Assembly: GCA_020634755.1 (NCBI GenBank)
Contig: JACKBC010000034.1
Location: 1 to 64,000, forward strand
From: Caldilineaceae bacterium
GTDB lineage: Bacteria > Chloroflexota > Anaerolineae > Caldilineales > Caldilineaceae
Reading direction: 5' to 3'
Length of the DNA: 64,000 nucleotides
Every line of letters starts with the position of its first letter. Positions within the stretch are counted from its first letter, which is position 1. The notes under the pieces were generated by a model. It had not been told where the DNA came from, did not search any database, and was given only the letters and a program-made list of their open reading frames with translations. Shown here one piece after another: positions 8,175-16,965 of the stretch. Position numbers and translations under genes: made by a program.

Positions 8175-10615
8175 TCTATGTTCTGAATCTGTGGTGTGCC
8201 ACCAACCGCAACAAAAGCGATACGCAAATTGTCTGGACTGAATGCTAAATCTTCAAGCATGAAAAGTCCTCCATTAGACGAATCACCATGTCTGCTTTCA
8301 TGAATCAGTTCCCCGCTAGAAACATCCCATACCTGTAACGCGCCATTTTCCCAAGCGGTGGCAAGAAGTGATCCATCAGAGCTAAATTTGACCAAATTGG
8401 GTACGCCTCCGCGTTCTGCAACCACTCTCAATTTAGCACCTGTTTTTGCATCCCAAATGATCACTTGACAGCCCTGTTCGGTGCAAAAGGCGCCTGCGAA
8501 CAATCCACCTGGCGAACTTAGATCGCCTGCCATTGTAGAAAAGAATGAAGAGTCAATATCACTTAGTGCGACTATCTCTTGACCACTCTCCAAGCTCCAC
8601 ACTCTTAGCGGATTCTCTATTGAACTCGTCATTGCAATCATATTAGCAGTTTCCATGTAATTCCGTCCGCGGTGAATTGTAGCTATCCCCGGCACATTTA
8701 CGCTCCGCACTAGCGCGCCGCTGAACAGGTCCCAAACATGTACACCTTCGCCGCCCCTGCTTAATATCTGCGTTCCATCGCCCGTGAACGCCACGTCATA
8801 AACGCGTTCATGCGCTAACTCATGCACAATCCGGCCAGACTCTGCATCCACAATTTTCACAACACCTTCATCACGGATGGCCACTGCTATCTGCGTACCG
8901 TCTGGACTGAATTGGGCTGCGTTGATCTCGGAGCTGCCTATAGCAAAAGCGCGAATTACATCTTTTCCATCGGCATTCCACAATCGCAGGATGCCATCGT
9001 CATGAGCGGTCAATATCAGCTCTACCACTGGTCCATATTCAATGACAGACGCATTAGCTATTTCCCCACTTAAGTCTCCTATTAGGGTCGTGTCTGAGGA
9101 TGCTAGCGAGGTCTCTGTAGACGCCTCTGGTAGTGCATCAGAATCTGTCTTCACTTCCTCTTCAGAGGTTGCCATTGACCGCTCCTGGGCTCTAGCGGCA
9201 GATTCTTCGTTTGAACAATAGCCAATCCGGAAATTGCTTACAGGCGATGTTGTCGAGTTTCCCAAGACATCACGTGCAACAACATAAGTGTGCAGCGTCC
9301 CCTTGTATCTTGTGTCGATTGGAATAAGAAACTGCCAATATTGATCTCGATTCAGATTGTCAATTTCAAAGTCAGTCAGAGGATATGCGTCCCACTCGCC
9401 TTCGGGCTTCTCCTCAATATCAAATTTGAAAAACATCTCAACAAAATCGAGCTCAGATTCATCCGTAATTTTCATGGCGAATTTGGGACTTTCGTAGGTG
9501 CAAAACTCGGTCCGGCCAGGGCTATCGCCATAAAATTGGGAATGTAGGTCCAAAATCCCACTAATTGCCGGACCACTTTGATCTGATACCTTTGGAGCCG
9601 AATCTGTCGTGACGGCATCAACTGACAATGTGTATTCGCCACCAGATGGATTTAGGACTACGATTCTATAAGTTGAATTGTCTCTCAATTCAACGCTGTC
9701 TCTAACCAGTGGATGTATTATCTGGCCTAGAACATTGTAGATCTCCATATATCCATGTAAGTGGGTGTGTATCTCATCCTGTCTTTCTCCCCACTGCACG
9801 TAAATCACGTTTTCCTCAAATTTAAGCTTGATCATACCTGGTCCGCCTTCATATATCCACGTATGCCTATCAGGCGGGCCCGATGGATTTCGTTCAAGAT
9901 GTGCGGTAACGTGATCTCCTATTGAAATTGTTCCATGATGGTTTCCGAACAATACTGAACCATTATTGTTCACGATTAAACCTATATGTGCATCAGTCCA
10001 ATATGAAGTGGCTTCCCCGGATGTAGTACCGATAGCTGAAAATGCATAATGTTGTCGATTCCCATCAAGTCCCGCCAATGAATATACGAATTTCCCCTCT
10101 GGGTCCATCTTAAGATTAGTAGTTGAAAACAATTGACCTTTTGGTAAAAAATCATTGTTTCCTTCAATTCGTTTATAGGTCAATAGGACAACGTTTTCGT
10201 TTGGTTGGAACCCTTGTATCACTAAAGAATCAATCTCGGCTTTCGAATAAAGAATCGGTATGTCATTAGGGAGATCGATTTCATCAGTACCACCGCCACC
10301 GCCCTGAAAGAACAATACCTCCTGCAGAATGTCTGTCAGGATCGGTGGTTCAGATTGGCTTTCATTTCCAATATCGGAAGAAACCGTTTCAGCAACGTCA
10401 CCCGTCTCTACCGAGCCGCCGCTTTTTTCTGTCTCATTCGAGACTACATTAGCGATATTTTGAGAAGCCTCCCCTAATGCGTCTCTGGCGGACGCAACTT
10501 GTTCCGCTGAAGAGACTTCTATTACTCCTGAACGTGCGCCGCACCCGACAACGGAAATTCCAATCACCAGCATAACGACCCAATAAAGCATATTTGGAAA
10601 ATATCTTAAGTTCAT
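8171..10615 (-). CDS. WD40-repeat lipoprotein
   Basis: An 814-aa protein with a lipoprotein signal: hydrophobic stretch WVVMLVIGISVVG ending at lipobox cysteine 25. An acidic linker, then beta-rich extracytoplasmic domains (~residues 95-480), then a Ser/Thr/Glu linker lead to WD40-like repeats from ~530 to the end. The repeats include ILTAHDDGILRLWNADG, AAQFSPDGTQIAVA, VKFSSDGSLLATAWENGALQVWD and LAFSPDNLRIAFV. It would sit on the outer face of the cytoplasmic membrane as a binding platform. It begins 10 bp after the membrane TPR gene and overlaps the next gene, suggesting a sensor complex encoded by one operon. Confidence 0.75.
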   Translation of the reverse strand: MNLRYFPNMLYWVVMLVIGISVVGCGARSGVIEVSSAEQVASARDALGEASQNIANVVSNETEKSGGSVETGDVAETVSSDIGNESQSEPPILTDILQEVLFFQGGGGGTDEIDLPNDIPILYSKAEIDSLVIQGFQPNENVVLLTYKRIEGNNDFLPKGQLFSTTNLKMDPEGKFVYSLAGLDGNRQHYAFSAIGTTSGEATSYWTDAHIGLIVNNNGSVLFGNHHGTISIGDHVTAHLERNPSGPPDRHTWIYEGGPGMIKLKFEENVIYVQWGERQDEIHTHLHGYMEIYNVLGQIIHPLVRDSVELRDNSTYRIVVLNPSGGEYTLSVDAVTTDSAPKVSDQSGPAISGILDLHSQFYGDSPGRTEFCTYESPKFAMKITDESELDFVEMFFKFDIEEKPEGEWDAYPLTDFEIDNLNRDQYWQFLIPIDTRYKGTLHTYVVARDVLGNSTTSPVSNFRIGYCSNEESAARAQERSMATSEEEVKTDSDALPEASTETSLASSDTTLIGDLSGEIANASVIEYGPVVELILTAHDDGILRLWNADGKDVIRAFAIGSSEINAAQFSPDGTQIAVAIRDEGVVKIVDAESGRIVHELAHERVYDVAFTGDGTQILSRGGEGVHVWDLFSGALVRSVNVPGIATIHRGRNYMETANMIAMTSSIENPLRVWSLESGQEIVALSDIDSSFFSTMAGDLSSPGGLFAGAFCTEQGCQVIIWDAKTGAKLRVVAERGGVPNLVKFSSDGSLLATAWENGALQVWDVSSGELIHESRHGDSSNGGLFMLEDLAFSPDNLRIAFVAVGGTPQIQNIE

Positions 10616-10624
10616 TATATATCC

Positions 10625-12085
10625 CTATTCTGGTTGCGCAACGGGATCATTGTTGAGTTCAGTAAGCGCTTGTTTAAAAATTTCTCGCCGGTCTGGATCA
10701 CCGACTGCTAGTTTTACAGCTTGTTCATAAGCGGCTCTAGCTTCCATCAGGAGCCCCCTGCTGCGGTGGATCAAACCAATACGCGCATAGGACTCTGCGG
10801 CCAGATGCCTGATTCGTAAATTATCTGTCCCATTATAAACTTGGATAACCTCCCCAAACTCCTCCATAGCCTTTTCAAGAAGTGATTCATCCATCACACC
10901 ATCATCTTTATACAAACCTAACATCAAATAACTTTGGCCTAATCCAAAATGTACCTTTACCTCAATATCAGCCCTCGGTGGCTGATGATTTGCATCTAGC
11001 GCCCGTTCATACTGATTAATCGCGTTACTTAATAGTGCTGTATCAACAGAACTTCCACTGCCAACCGTATCCTTTTTAAGCGCAGCCACATAATATGCAC
11101 TCCCCAAGCCCGCATATGCCCGCGAATACTCAGGATCGTAATCCAGAGCCGCCGTAAAAGCATCAACGGCGCCTACCAAATCCCCTAACTTTCCTTTAGT
11201 ATTGCCTATCAACAAATTGACTAGATGCTTGCTATCAATTTCACCCCATAAATCTTTATCGTTCTCGATCGATTCGAAGGATGCCAAGGCCCGTTTGTAG
11301 TAGCTGCCACCTTCATCCTGCATGGCGAAGTAGGTCAACCCTTCCACAATCTGTGCAAGGACCTTCATACGCACAGCAAATTCCTCATTTATCTTAATTT
11401 GTGTTCGTCCATCACCTTGGCCCACGTGAAACGGTGCGCCTAAATCATGGACACCAATCAACTCATATGCATCGTCATAGTAAAATTCTGGCGCCACATA
11501 AAATTCTGGTGCCACGGTCCAATCACCATCGGTGCCATCAATCGCACCATATACAACGATTTGGGCGCCCAGCTTTTCCGCCAATTCAGCAGCCCGTTTC
11601 GCTCGTTCATCTGGGCTAGAAGCGACAGGTTTACCTGTCAAGATACCCCATGTTCGCCAGACAAACGACAGTCTACTCTGCCAAATGCCGTCCAATGGCC
11701 CTACCCGTTCTGGCTCAATTAATCCTATACCAGAACCAGTTGGCAGGTCAGCAAGCGCTATGCTGAGCCGACCAAAGACCTTATTGGCAACATCCAGGCC
11801 AATATCGTCGCTTTCGCCATTTAAATTTTGGGTGTCGAATGGCGCCACAGCTACCCTATAGGTAGTGTACTTAATTTCCTCATCTGGCGGCTGTATACTC
11901 ACTTTGACCGATATCCACACCACAATGCCAAGTATTGCCAGTAGCAATACTAGCGCGCCCCACCGGTCTCGCCTACTCAATCGTTGAACAATATTCTGAA
12001 TCAGATTGCCTGCAACATTTATCTGATCGCCATAGACATGCTGCCCCTGCTGCTTGATTTTGCCGCCGTGATTCTCTTCTTCCAT
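10625..12085 (-). CDS. membrane TPR protein with cytosolic motif A
   Basis: A protein of 486 aa. Near the N-terminus is motif A (KQQGQHVYGDQINVAGN), then a basic stretch (RLSRRDRW) and one transmembrane segment ALVLLLAILGIVVWISVKV (~residues 42-63). By the positive-inside rule the motif is cytosolic. The C-terminal part is outside: a TolB/CsgG-like alpha/beta region (YRVAVAPFDTQN ... IVVYGAIDG) and TPR-like helices from ~residue 285 (AYAGLGSAYYVAAL, VHFGLGQSYLMLGL). I used the ATG at 12085; the preceding TTG adds one residue. It heads the operon with the WD40 lipoprotein. A signalling role through motif A is inference. Confidence 0.7.
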   Translation of the reverse strand: MEEENHGGKIKQQGQHVYGDQINVAGNLIQNIVQRLSRRDRWGALVLLLAILGIVVWISVKVSIQPPDEEIKYTTYRVAVAPFDTQNLNGESDDIGLDVANKVFGRLSIALADLPTGSGIGLIEPERVGPLDGIWQSRLSFVWRTWGILTGKPVASSPDERAKRAAELAEKLGAQIVVYGAIDGTDGDWTVAPEFYVAPEFYYDDAYELIGVHDLGAPFHVGQGDGRTQIKINEEFAVRMKVLAQIVEGLTYFAMQDEGGSYYKRALASFESIENDKDLWGEIDSKHLVNLLIGNTKGKLGDLVGAVDAFTAALDYDPEYSRAYAGLGSAYYVAALKKDTVGSGSSVDTALLSNAINQYERALDANHQPPRADIEVKVHFGLGQSYLMLGLYKDDGVMDESLLEKAMEEFGEVIQVYNGTDNLRIRHLAAESYARIGLIHRSRGLLMEARAAYEQAVKLAVGDPDRREIFKQALTELNNDPVAQPE

Positions 12086-12206
12086 CAATACCTCTAGGTC
12101 TGTTTCTCGTGATGCTTCTGTACCTGCTTTAGCCGCGTTCCGGTAAATTCTTCAGCGTTGAGAACCTGCGCCAACAACCCCTGCGGATGGCAATTGTGCA
12201 GTAGAC

Positions 12207-12471
12207 TCAGTCTGATTCGTTCATACCATCACAACGCAGACGCTCCCCTATGCTGCCCACATCCTCCCCCCCCCCGGTACTGCTCAAACACATCCCAAAA
12301 ACAATCCTTGTCAGCCGCCCCACCTCATCTGCACTGTAATCAGGGCCGGACAGGCCGGGTTAAGTCATCCCACAGGAAGTTGCGGATCGGCGTTTCGATC
12401 TGGGCCTGGTCGGTCTCTTTTTCGGTCCAGCGATCAGTGGCGGCGATCTCGCGCTCGATAATCCAAACGAA
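12207..12471 (-). pseudogene. frameshifted relic of an hsdR C-terminus
   Basis: The stretch downstream of the YgjP-like gene is not intact coding sequence, but two adjacent frames read like the C-terminal end of a type I restriction R subunit. One gives WIIEREIAATDRWTEKE and TPIRNFLWDDL (12471 to ~12350). After a one-base shift the other gives DYSADEVGRLTRIVFGMC. The YSAxEVxxLTxxVF pattern is typical of HsdR tails. The intact hsdR at 13207-16302 has its own tail, so this is probably debris of a second copy. The remaining sequence back to 12089 shows nothing recognisable. Confidence 0.4.
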
Positions 12472-12475
12472 CCTC

Positions 12476-13210
12476 CTACCCCCCACCCCACACCTCCGCC
12501 GCCAACGGCAGCTCATTCAGCTCTGCCCGCGCCTCGCGCCAGGCGGGATAATATTCGTCCAGCAGCGCCACAAAGCGCTCATTGTGCGTCGGCTCCCGCA
12601 GGTGAATCATCTCGTGGACCACCACGTATTCCAGCAGGTCTTTGGGCTTTTTGACCAGCTCGGTGTTGAGCCGGATGTGCCCCTTGTGCGGATTACAACT
12701 GCCCCACTTGGTCTTCATGCGCTGCACGAAGTAGTTGTGGACCTGCACGCCCAGCTTGGGCTCCCACCGGGCGATGATGGGCGGGATGGCCTCGTGCAGC
12801 AGCGCCTTGTGCCAGGCGTGCATCACCGCCGCCCGCTTGGCCACATCGCTGCCCGGCCGCACCGTCAGCGTAATACGCTTGTGGTCCTGCTGGACGCTGG
12901 GCTTGCCGTCCGCATAATGCACGCTGAGCAGATAGCGCCGCCCCCATAGATAGTGACTCTCGCGCCCCACAAAGCGCCGCGGCGTCTCCCGCGCCTGCTG
13001 GCGCAGCTTGCGCTGCTGCTCGCGAATCCAGCCCAGCTTGCTAATGGCGTAAGCGCGGGCCACCTCCAGCCGGGTGGCCGTGGGGGCGGAGAGGGTGACT
13101 CGCCCATCGGGCGGATGCACCGAGAGATGCACGTTTTTGATTGACTTGCGGGTGACGGCAATCGAAATCTCGCCGATTTGGATGCTCTCATGGGGTGTGG
13201 GTTGTGTCAT
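12476..13210 (-). CDS. YgjP-like (DUF45/M48-type) metallopeptidase
   Basis: A 244-aa protein with the zinc-binding HEMIHLREPTHNERF motif (HExxH plus a downstream His) and the upstream KTKWGSCNPHKGHIRLN strand typical of the YgjP/SprT-related family. The ATG at 13210 overlaps the hsdR stop (ATGA), so the longer upstream frame is not used. Such genes commonly ride at the end of type I restriction operons. Their substrate is unknown; proteolytic control of the R subunit is one possibility. Confidence 0.85.
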   Translation of the reverse strand: MTQPTPHESIQIGEISIAVTRKSIKNVHLSVHPPDGRVTLSAPTATRLEVARAYAISKLGWIREQQRKLRQQARETPRRFVGRESHYLWGRRYLLSVHYADGKPSVQQDHKRITLTVRPGSDVAKRAAVMHAWHKALLHEAIPPIIARWEPKLGVQVHNYFVQRMKTKWGSCNPHKGHIRLNTELVKKPKDLLEYVVVHEMIHLREPTHNERFVALLDEYYPAWREARAELNELPLAAEVWGGG

Positions 13211-16200
13211 TGATAGCCGCTCTGTTCTTTGATAATATCGAAAATGGCTTGGGTGGCCGTGCGATCCCGCGCCAGCAGCGGGTAAATGGCGTTCAATACC
13301 TGGGTTTCGCGCGTATCGTCGCCTTTCCAATCTGCCGGCGCCCGCTCGCGGATCACGCGGTCCAGTTCCAGCGCCAGGCGCGCCCGCTCTTCTTCCACAA
13401 TCGGATACTGAAAGGTGCTGGACGCAATTGCCGGCAGATTGTTGTAGAGCACGGTGGCCTCCGGCTTGCCGTATAGGATGGCGGGCGCACCGGCCGTCGG
13501 CTGCTTGCGGCCCATTCTCTGCACCAGCGCCTCGGCCTGGCGCAGAAATTCCTCGTAGGCCGTCGCATCGTCCCGGCTCTGCTGGATCAAGTCATCCAGC
13601 AGCAGCGACATCTCCGCATAGAACTTGGGGTCGGTCAACTGGTCGCGGATGATTGTCTTGCGCACGTTGTTGATGATCGTCTCCGCAATGGTGCTTCTGG
13701 ACAGGTTGCCGCGCTGGTTCAATTTGCGCGCAATGGCGTCGTGAATGCCCGTCTCAATAATCGCCTCGGTCAGCGAAATCGAGCTGAGATCGCCCAGTTC
13801 AGTGGCGGCGTCGGCCTGAATGTAGCTGTTGATCAGGTGGCGCATATCGGACTCATACGGTTTGGTGTCCAGCTCCTCGCCCGCGTACTTTTTGATGGCT
13901 ATACGGGTCTCGCTGATAAACGCCGTCTCCCGCGCCAGTGCCTGCATGGCGGCCTCTGTGTAGCCAGCCTCGGCCAAGTCGTTGGCAATTTCGCCATAGG
14001 CGCGCAAGAAGGTGGCCGACGCCTTGTAGAACGAAATGCGCAGCGGCTCGGTCGCGGTCAAGCTCTCCGGGTCGCTGGCGTGGCCGCAGAAGTAGTGGAT
14101 ATACCGCTCCAGCTCCTGCGGCTGCGCCACCGGCTGGCACAGGTAGTGCAGCGCCTCGCGCGCGTCATCCAGCCTCTTCTTGCCCTCGACGCGCCAATCT
14201 TTCAGTTCGACATTGCCATCATGGCCATCCCCGTCATCCACCACCAGCTCGTCCGAACTGTAGACCGCAAGCGACTGCTGCACCTCTTGGAACAGCTCTT
14301 TGAAATCAACAATATAGCCGTAATCCTTGTCCTCCCCGTCCAGGCGATTGGTGCGGCAGATCGCCTGGAAAAGGTTGTGGTCGCGCAGCTCGTTATCCAA
14401 ATAAATATAGGTGCAAGAAGGCGCATCAAAGCCGGTCAGCAGCTTGCTCACCACAATCAGCAACTTCATGGTGGCCGGCTCTTTGATAAAGAGATTTTTC
14501 ACCCGCTCTTCATATTTGGCCGTGGTCTCATTTGCTGCCAGCACATACTGGGTGTAGGTGTCAAACTTGTAGCGCTCATCACTCTGGGGCGACTCGCGCG
14601 AGATCGCATTGTGGTTCGGCTCGTACGAGGTGATAATGCCGCACTGTCTGCCAAAGGGCGTATTCTGCAACAGCCGGAAGTAGTGACACGCATCGTAGAT
14701 CGAAGCCGCCACCAAAATCGCCGTTCCCCGCCCATTATCCAGGCGCGGTTTGACGCCAAAATCATGGATAATGCTGCGCAAAATGCGATCCTTGCGCTCG
14801 CCCGAACTCATCAGCTTTTCCATGGTGGCCCAGGTTTTGCGCAGCACGGCCCGCTTATAGGCGTTGAGCCCCCTGGTCCGGCTGGCAAACCACTCGTCAA
14901 TCGCCTTGGGCGAGGTCAGCCGCTGCGGCACGTCACGCGCCTCATACTTCAGATCCAGCACCACGTGATCGGCCACGGCCTCATGGAATTTATAGGTGTG
15001 AATATAGGTACCAAAGACCTCGCGCGTCGTCTGCCGATCTTTGCGCAGCAACGGCGTACCCGTAAAGCCAATAAAGAGAGCATCGGCCAGCCAACGCTTC
15101 ATCTGCCTGTTCATGTCGCCGCCCTGGGTGCGGTGGCACTCATCCACAAAGACGTAAAAACGCCCGTGGATCGGCGGCGGCGAGCTGCTAAAATCGGGCT
15201 CAAACTTGTGGATTAGCGCACAGAGTACCCGCGGCCGGGTGGCGGTCAATTTCTCTAAAAACGCCCGCCGCGTCGTTATGCGCGGCGACGGCTCATCCGC
15301 ACCCACCACGCCCGCATTCTGCATAACGCCCGCAATCTGGCGGTCCAGCTCATCGCGATCCGTCACAATCAAAACGCGCGCCGCCGGGTCGTGCTCCAGC
15401 AGCCACTTGGCCAGCAGCACCATAAAGATGCTCTTGCCGCTGCCTTGCGAATGCCAAATGACGCCCCCTTCGCCCTGCTGAATGCGTGCTTGCGCCCGCT
15501 TCATGCCAAGATACTGATGCGGTCGCGGCGCCTTCTTTTGGCCGGCATCGAAGATCATAAAGTGATAGAGTAAGTCGAGCAGGCGCGCCTTCTCGCACAT
15601 TTGCGCCAAGGGTCTATCCAACAGCCAGCCCGCCGTGGGCGGCCAATCGTGACCATCCTGCTCCTTCCACTGCACAAAATAGGCTTCCGGCGTACCCGTG
15701 GTACCGTAATAGAGCCCCTGCGAATCATTGCCCGCCATCACCAGTTGTACAGTGCTAAAGAAGCCCATATTGAAGATCGGCTCCTGGTTGGTCACGAGCT
15801 GACGCACGCCGTCCGCCACCTCAATCGAGCCCTTTTTTAGCTCGATCACGCCGATGGCAATACCATTGATGTAGAGCACAATATCGGGGCGCCGCTCATG
15901 CCCACCGCGCAGCGTCACCTCCTCGGCCAGGGCAAAATCGTTCTTCTCCACACACGCCCAGTCGATCAGATGCACCGTCTCGTAGGGCTGACCGGGCGCC
16001 ACCTGCACCGGCACGCCATAGCGCAGCAGTTGATAGGTGCGCAAATTCGCCTCATAGAGCGTCACCCCCGTCACGTCCGCCGCCGCCTCCAGCTTCTGCC
16101 GCGCCGCCGCAATCTGCGCATCCGCATAGCCGCGCGCTTGTAGATTAAGGCGCAAATAATCAACCTCAATGGCCCGATTGTTGGCCCGCCGACTCCAGTC

Positions 16201-16302
16201 GCCCAGATAATGATAACCCAGCCAATCAGGGCGCGTGGAATCGGTGAACAAGCTCACCACCCGGTTTTGGGTTACCCGTTCCGAACGAGATTGTGTGGTC
16301 AT
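13207..16302 (-). CDS. hsdR: type I restriction endonuclease R subunit
   Basis: A 1031-aa ATP-dependent DNA translocase and nuclease. The N-terminal PD-(D/E)xK nuclease site is visible as RPDIVLYINGIAIGVIELKK (Asp140, Glu153, Lys155). The SF2 motor has a Walker A motif in WHSQGSGKSIFMVLL, DECH-type Walker B (VDECHRTQGG) and motif III FIGFTGTPLL. The length is normal for the family. It acts with HsdM and HsdS to cleave unmodified DNA. It follows the DUF559 gene by 78 bp and overlaps the metallopeptidase gene, completing the operon. Confidence 0.95.
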   Translation of the reverse strand: MTTQSRSERVTQNRVVSLFTDSTRPDWLGYHYLGDWSRRANNRAIEVDYLRLNLQARGYADAQIAAARQKLEAAADVTGVTLYEANLRTYQLLRYGVPVQVAPGQPYETVHLIDWACVEKNDFALAEEVTLRGGHERRPDIVLYINGIAIGVIELKKGSIEVADGVRQLVTNQEPIFNMGFFSTVQLVMAGNDSQGLYYGTTGTPEAYFVQWKEQDGHDWPPTAGWLLDRPLAQMCEKARLLDLLYHFMIFDAGQKKAPRPHQYLGMKRAQARIQQGEGGVIWHSQGSGKSIFMVLLAKWLLEHDPAARVLIVTDRDELDRQIAGVMQNAGVVGADEPSPRITTRRAFLEKLTATRPRVLCALIHKFEPDFSSSPPPIHGRFYVFVDECHRTQGGDMNRQMKRWLADALFIGFTGTPLLRKDRQTTREVFGTYIHTYKFHEAVADHVVLDLKYEARDVPQRLTSPKAIDEWFASRTRGLNAYKRAVLRKTWATMEKLMSSGERKDRILRSIIHDFGVKPRLDNGRGTAILVAASIYDACHYFRLLQNTPFGRQCGIITSYEPNHNAISRESPQSDERYKFDTYTQYVLAANETTAKYEERVKNLFIKEPATMKLLIVVSKLLTGFDAPSCTYIYLDNELRDHNLFQAICRTNRLDGEDKDYGYIVDFKELFQEVQQSLAVYSSDELVVDDGDGHDGNVELKDWRVEGKKRLDDAREALHYLCQPVAQPQELERYIHYFCGHASDPESLTATEPLRISFYKASATFLRAYGEIANDLAEAGYTEAAMQALARETAFISETRIAIKKYAGEELDTKPYESDMRHLINSYIQADAATELGDLSSISLTEAIIETGIHDAIARKLNQRGNLSRSTIAETIINNVRKTIIRDQLTDPKFYAEMSLLLDDLIQQSRDDATAYEEFLRQAEALVQRMGRKQPTAGAPAILYGKPEATVLYNNLPAIASSTFQYPIVEEERARLALELDRVIRERAPADWKGDDTRETQVLNAIYPLLARDRTATQAIFDIIKEQSGYQ

Positions 16303-16380
16303 AAAATAACTCCTGTCATAACACGGCCTCAGCCCCTAAGCCCACTCCCAACCTCCCCCAAGGGGGAGGAACCAATATCT

Positions 16381-16800
16381 CTACCCCGTGACTGCTCCCT
16401 CCCCTTGGGGAGGGCCGGGGAGGGGCTTTCTTCTCTCCACCGCCGCCTCAATCACATCCAGCACCGCCCGCACATTGGTAAACACCTCCATATTGGCAAA
16501 GCGCAACACCTCATAGCCCAAACTCTCCAAAAATGCCTGCCGCACCCGATCCTCCTCCTGCGTATACTGATGGATCGGCCCGTCCACCTCCACAATCAGC
16601 ATGACATCCAACGCACAAAAGTCGGGGATAAAGCGCTCGATGATGTGCTGCCGCCGAAAGCGCACCCCGCGCACCTGCCGCTTGCGCAAATGTTGCCACA
16701 ACTTCGCCTCTGCCCCCGTCGGCTCCCGGCGCATCTCCCGCGCCAACGGCTTCAGCCGCTGTCCCCACTCCGGTGAAGTCTGCCACGAATGTTTTGGCAT
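16381..16800 (-). CDS. DUF559 domain protein (Vsr-like nuclease fold)
   Basis: A 139-aa protein with the DUF559 core: LRREPTxAExxLW-like segment (REMRREPTGAEAKLWQHLR), FRRQHIIERFIPDFCA, then EVDGPIHQYTQEEDRVRQAFLESLG. The IPDF aspartate and the ExD strand correspond to a restriction-like active site, so nuclease activity is plausible but untested. It sits between hsdS and hsdR in a type I locus. The last ~14 residues (KPLPGPPQGEG...) are encoded by a dispersed palindromic repeat, so the natural C-terminus has probably been altered by repeat insertion. Confidence 0.8.
   Translation of the reverse strand: MPKHSWQTSPEWGQRLKPLAREMRREPTGAEAKLWQHLRKRQVRGVRFRRQHIIERFIPDFCALDVMLIVEVDGPIHQYTQEEDRVRQAFLESLGYEVLRFANMEVFTNVRAVLDVIEAAVERRKPLPGPPQGEGAVTG
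16395..16427. repeat. palindromic GC-rich repeat, family 1 copy
   Basis: CTCCCTCCCCTTGGGGAGGG followed by CCGGGGAGGGGCT. The core CCCCTTGGGG is self-complementary. On the minus strand it reads as PLPGPPQGEG within the end of the DUF559 gene. A degenerate copy (CCTCCCCCAAGGGGGAGG) lies upstream at 16350-16370. Confidence 0.8.
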
Positions 16801-16932
16801 GGCCCCCTCCTAACCTCCCCCAAGTGAGAGGGATTGTTGGTTGGTTTGTGGCGATTCTGCTACGCATGTAACCAACACCTGCGCTTAACACCTCCCCACA
16901 CCACGAATAAACCCCACCCTCCCCCGTGACAA

Positions 16933-16965
16933 CCCCCTCCCCTTGGGGAGGGCTGGGGAGGGGCT
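16933..16965. repeat. palindromic GC-rich repeat, family 1 copy
   Basis: A second copy, CCCCTCCCCTTGGGGAGGGC followed by TGGGGAGGGGCTA, lies immediately after the hsdS stop codon. It sits in the gap between hsdS and the DUF559 gene, which otherwise contains no supportable gene. Confidence 0.8.

Noticed and set aside
12158..12949. 263-codon plus-strand open frame
   Set aside because: Mostly antisense to the YgjP-like gene and low-quality sequence; no protein-like features.
13741..15216. 491-codon plus-strand open frame
   Set aside because: Antisense shadow of hsdR with no recognisable domain.
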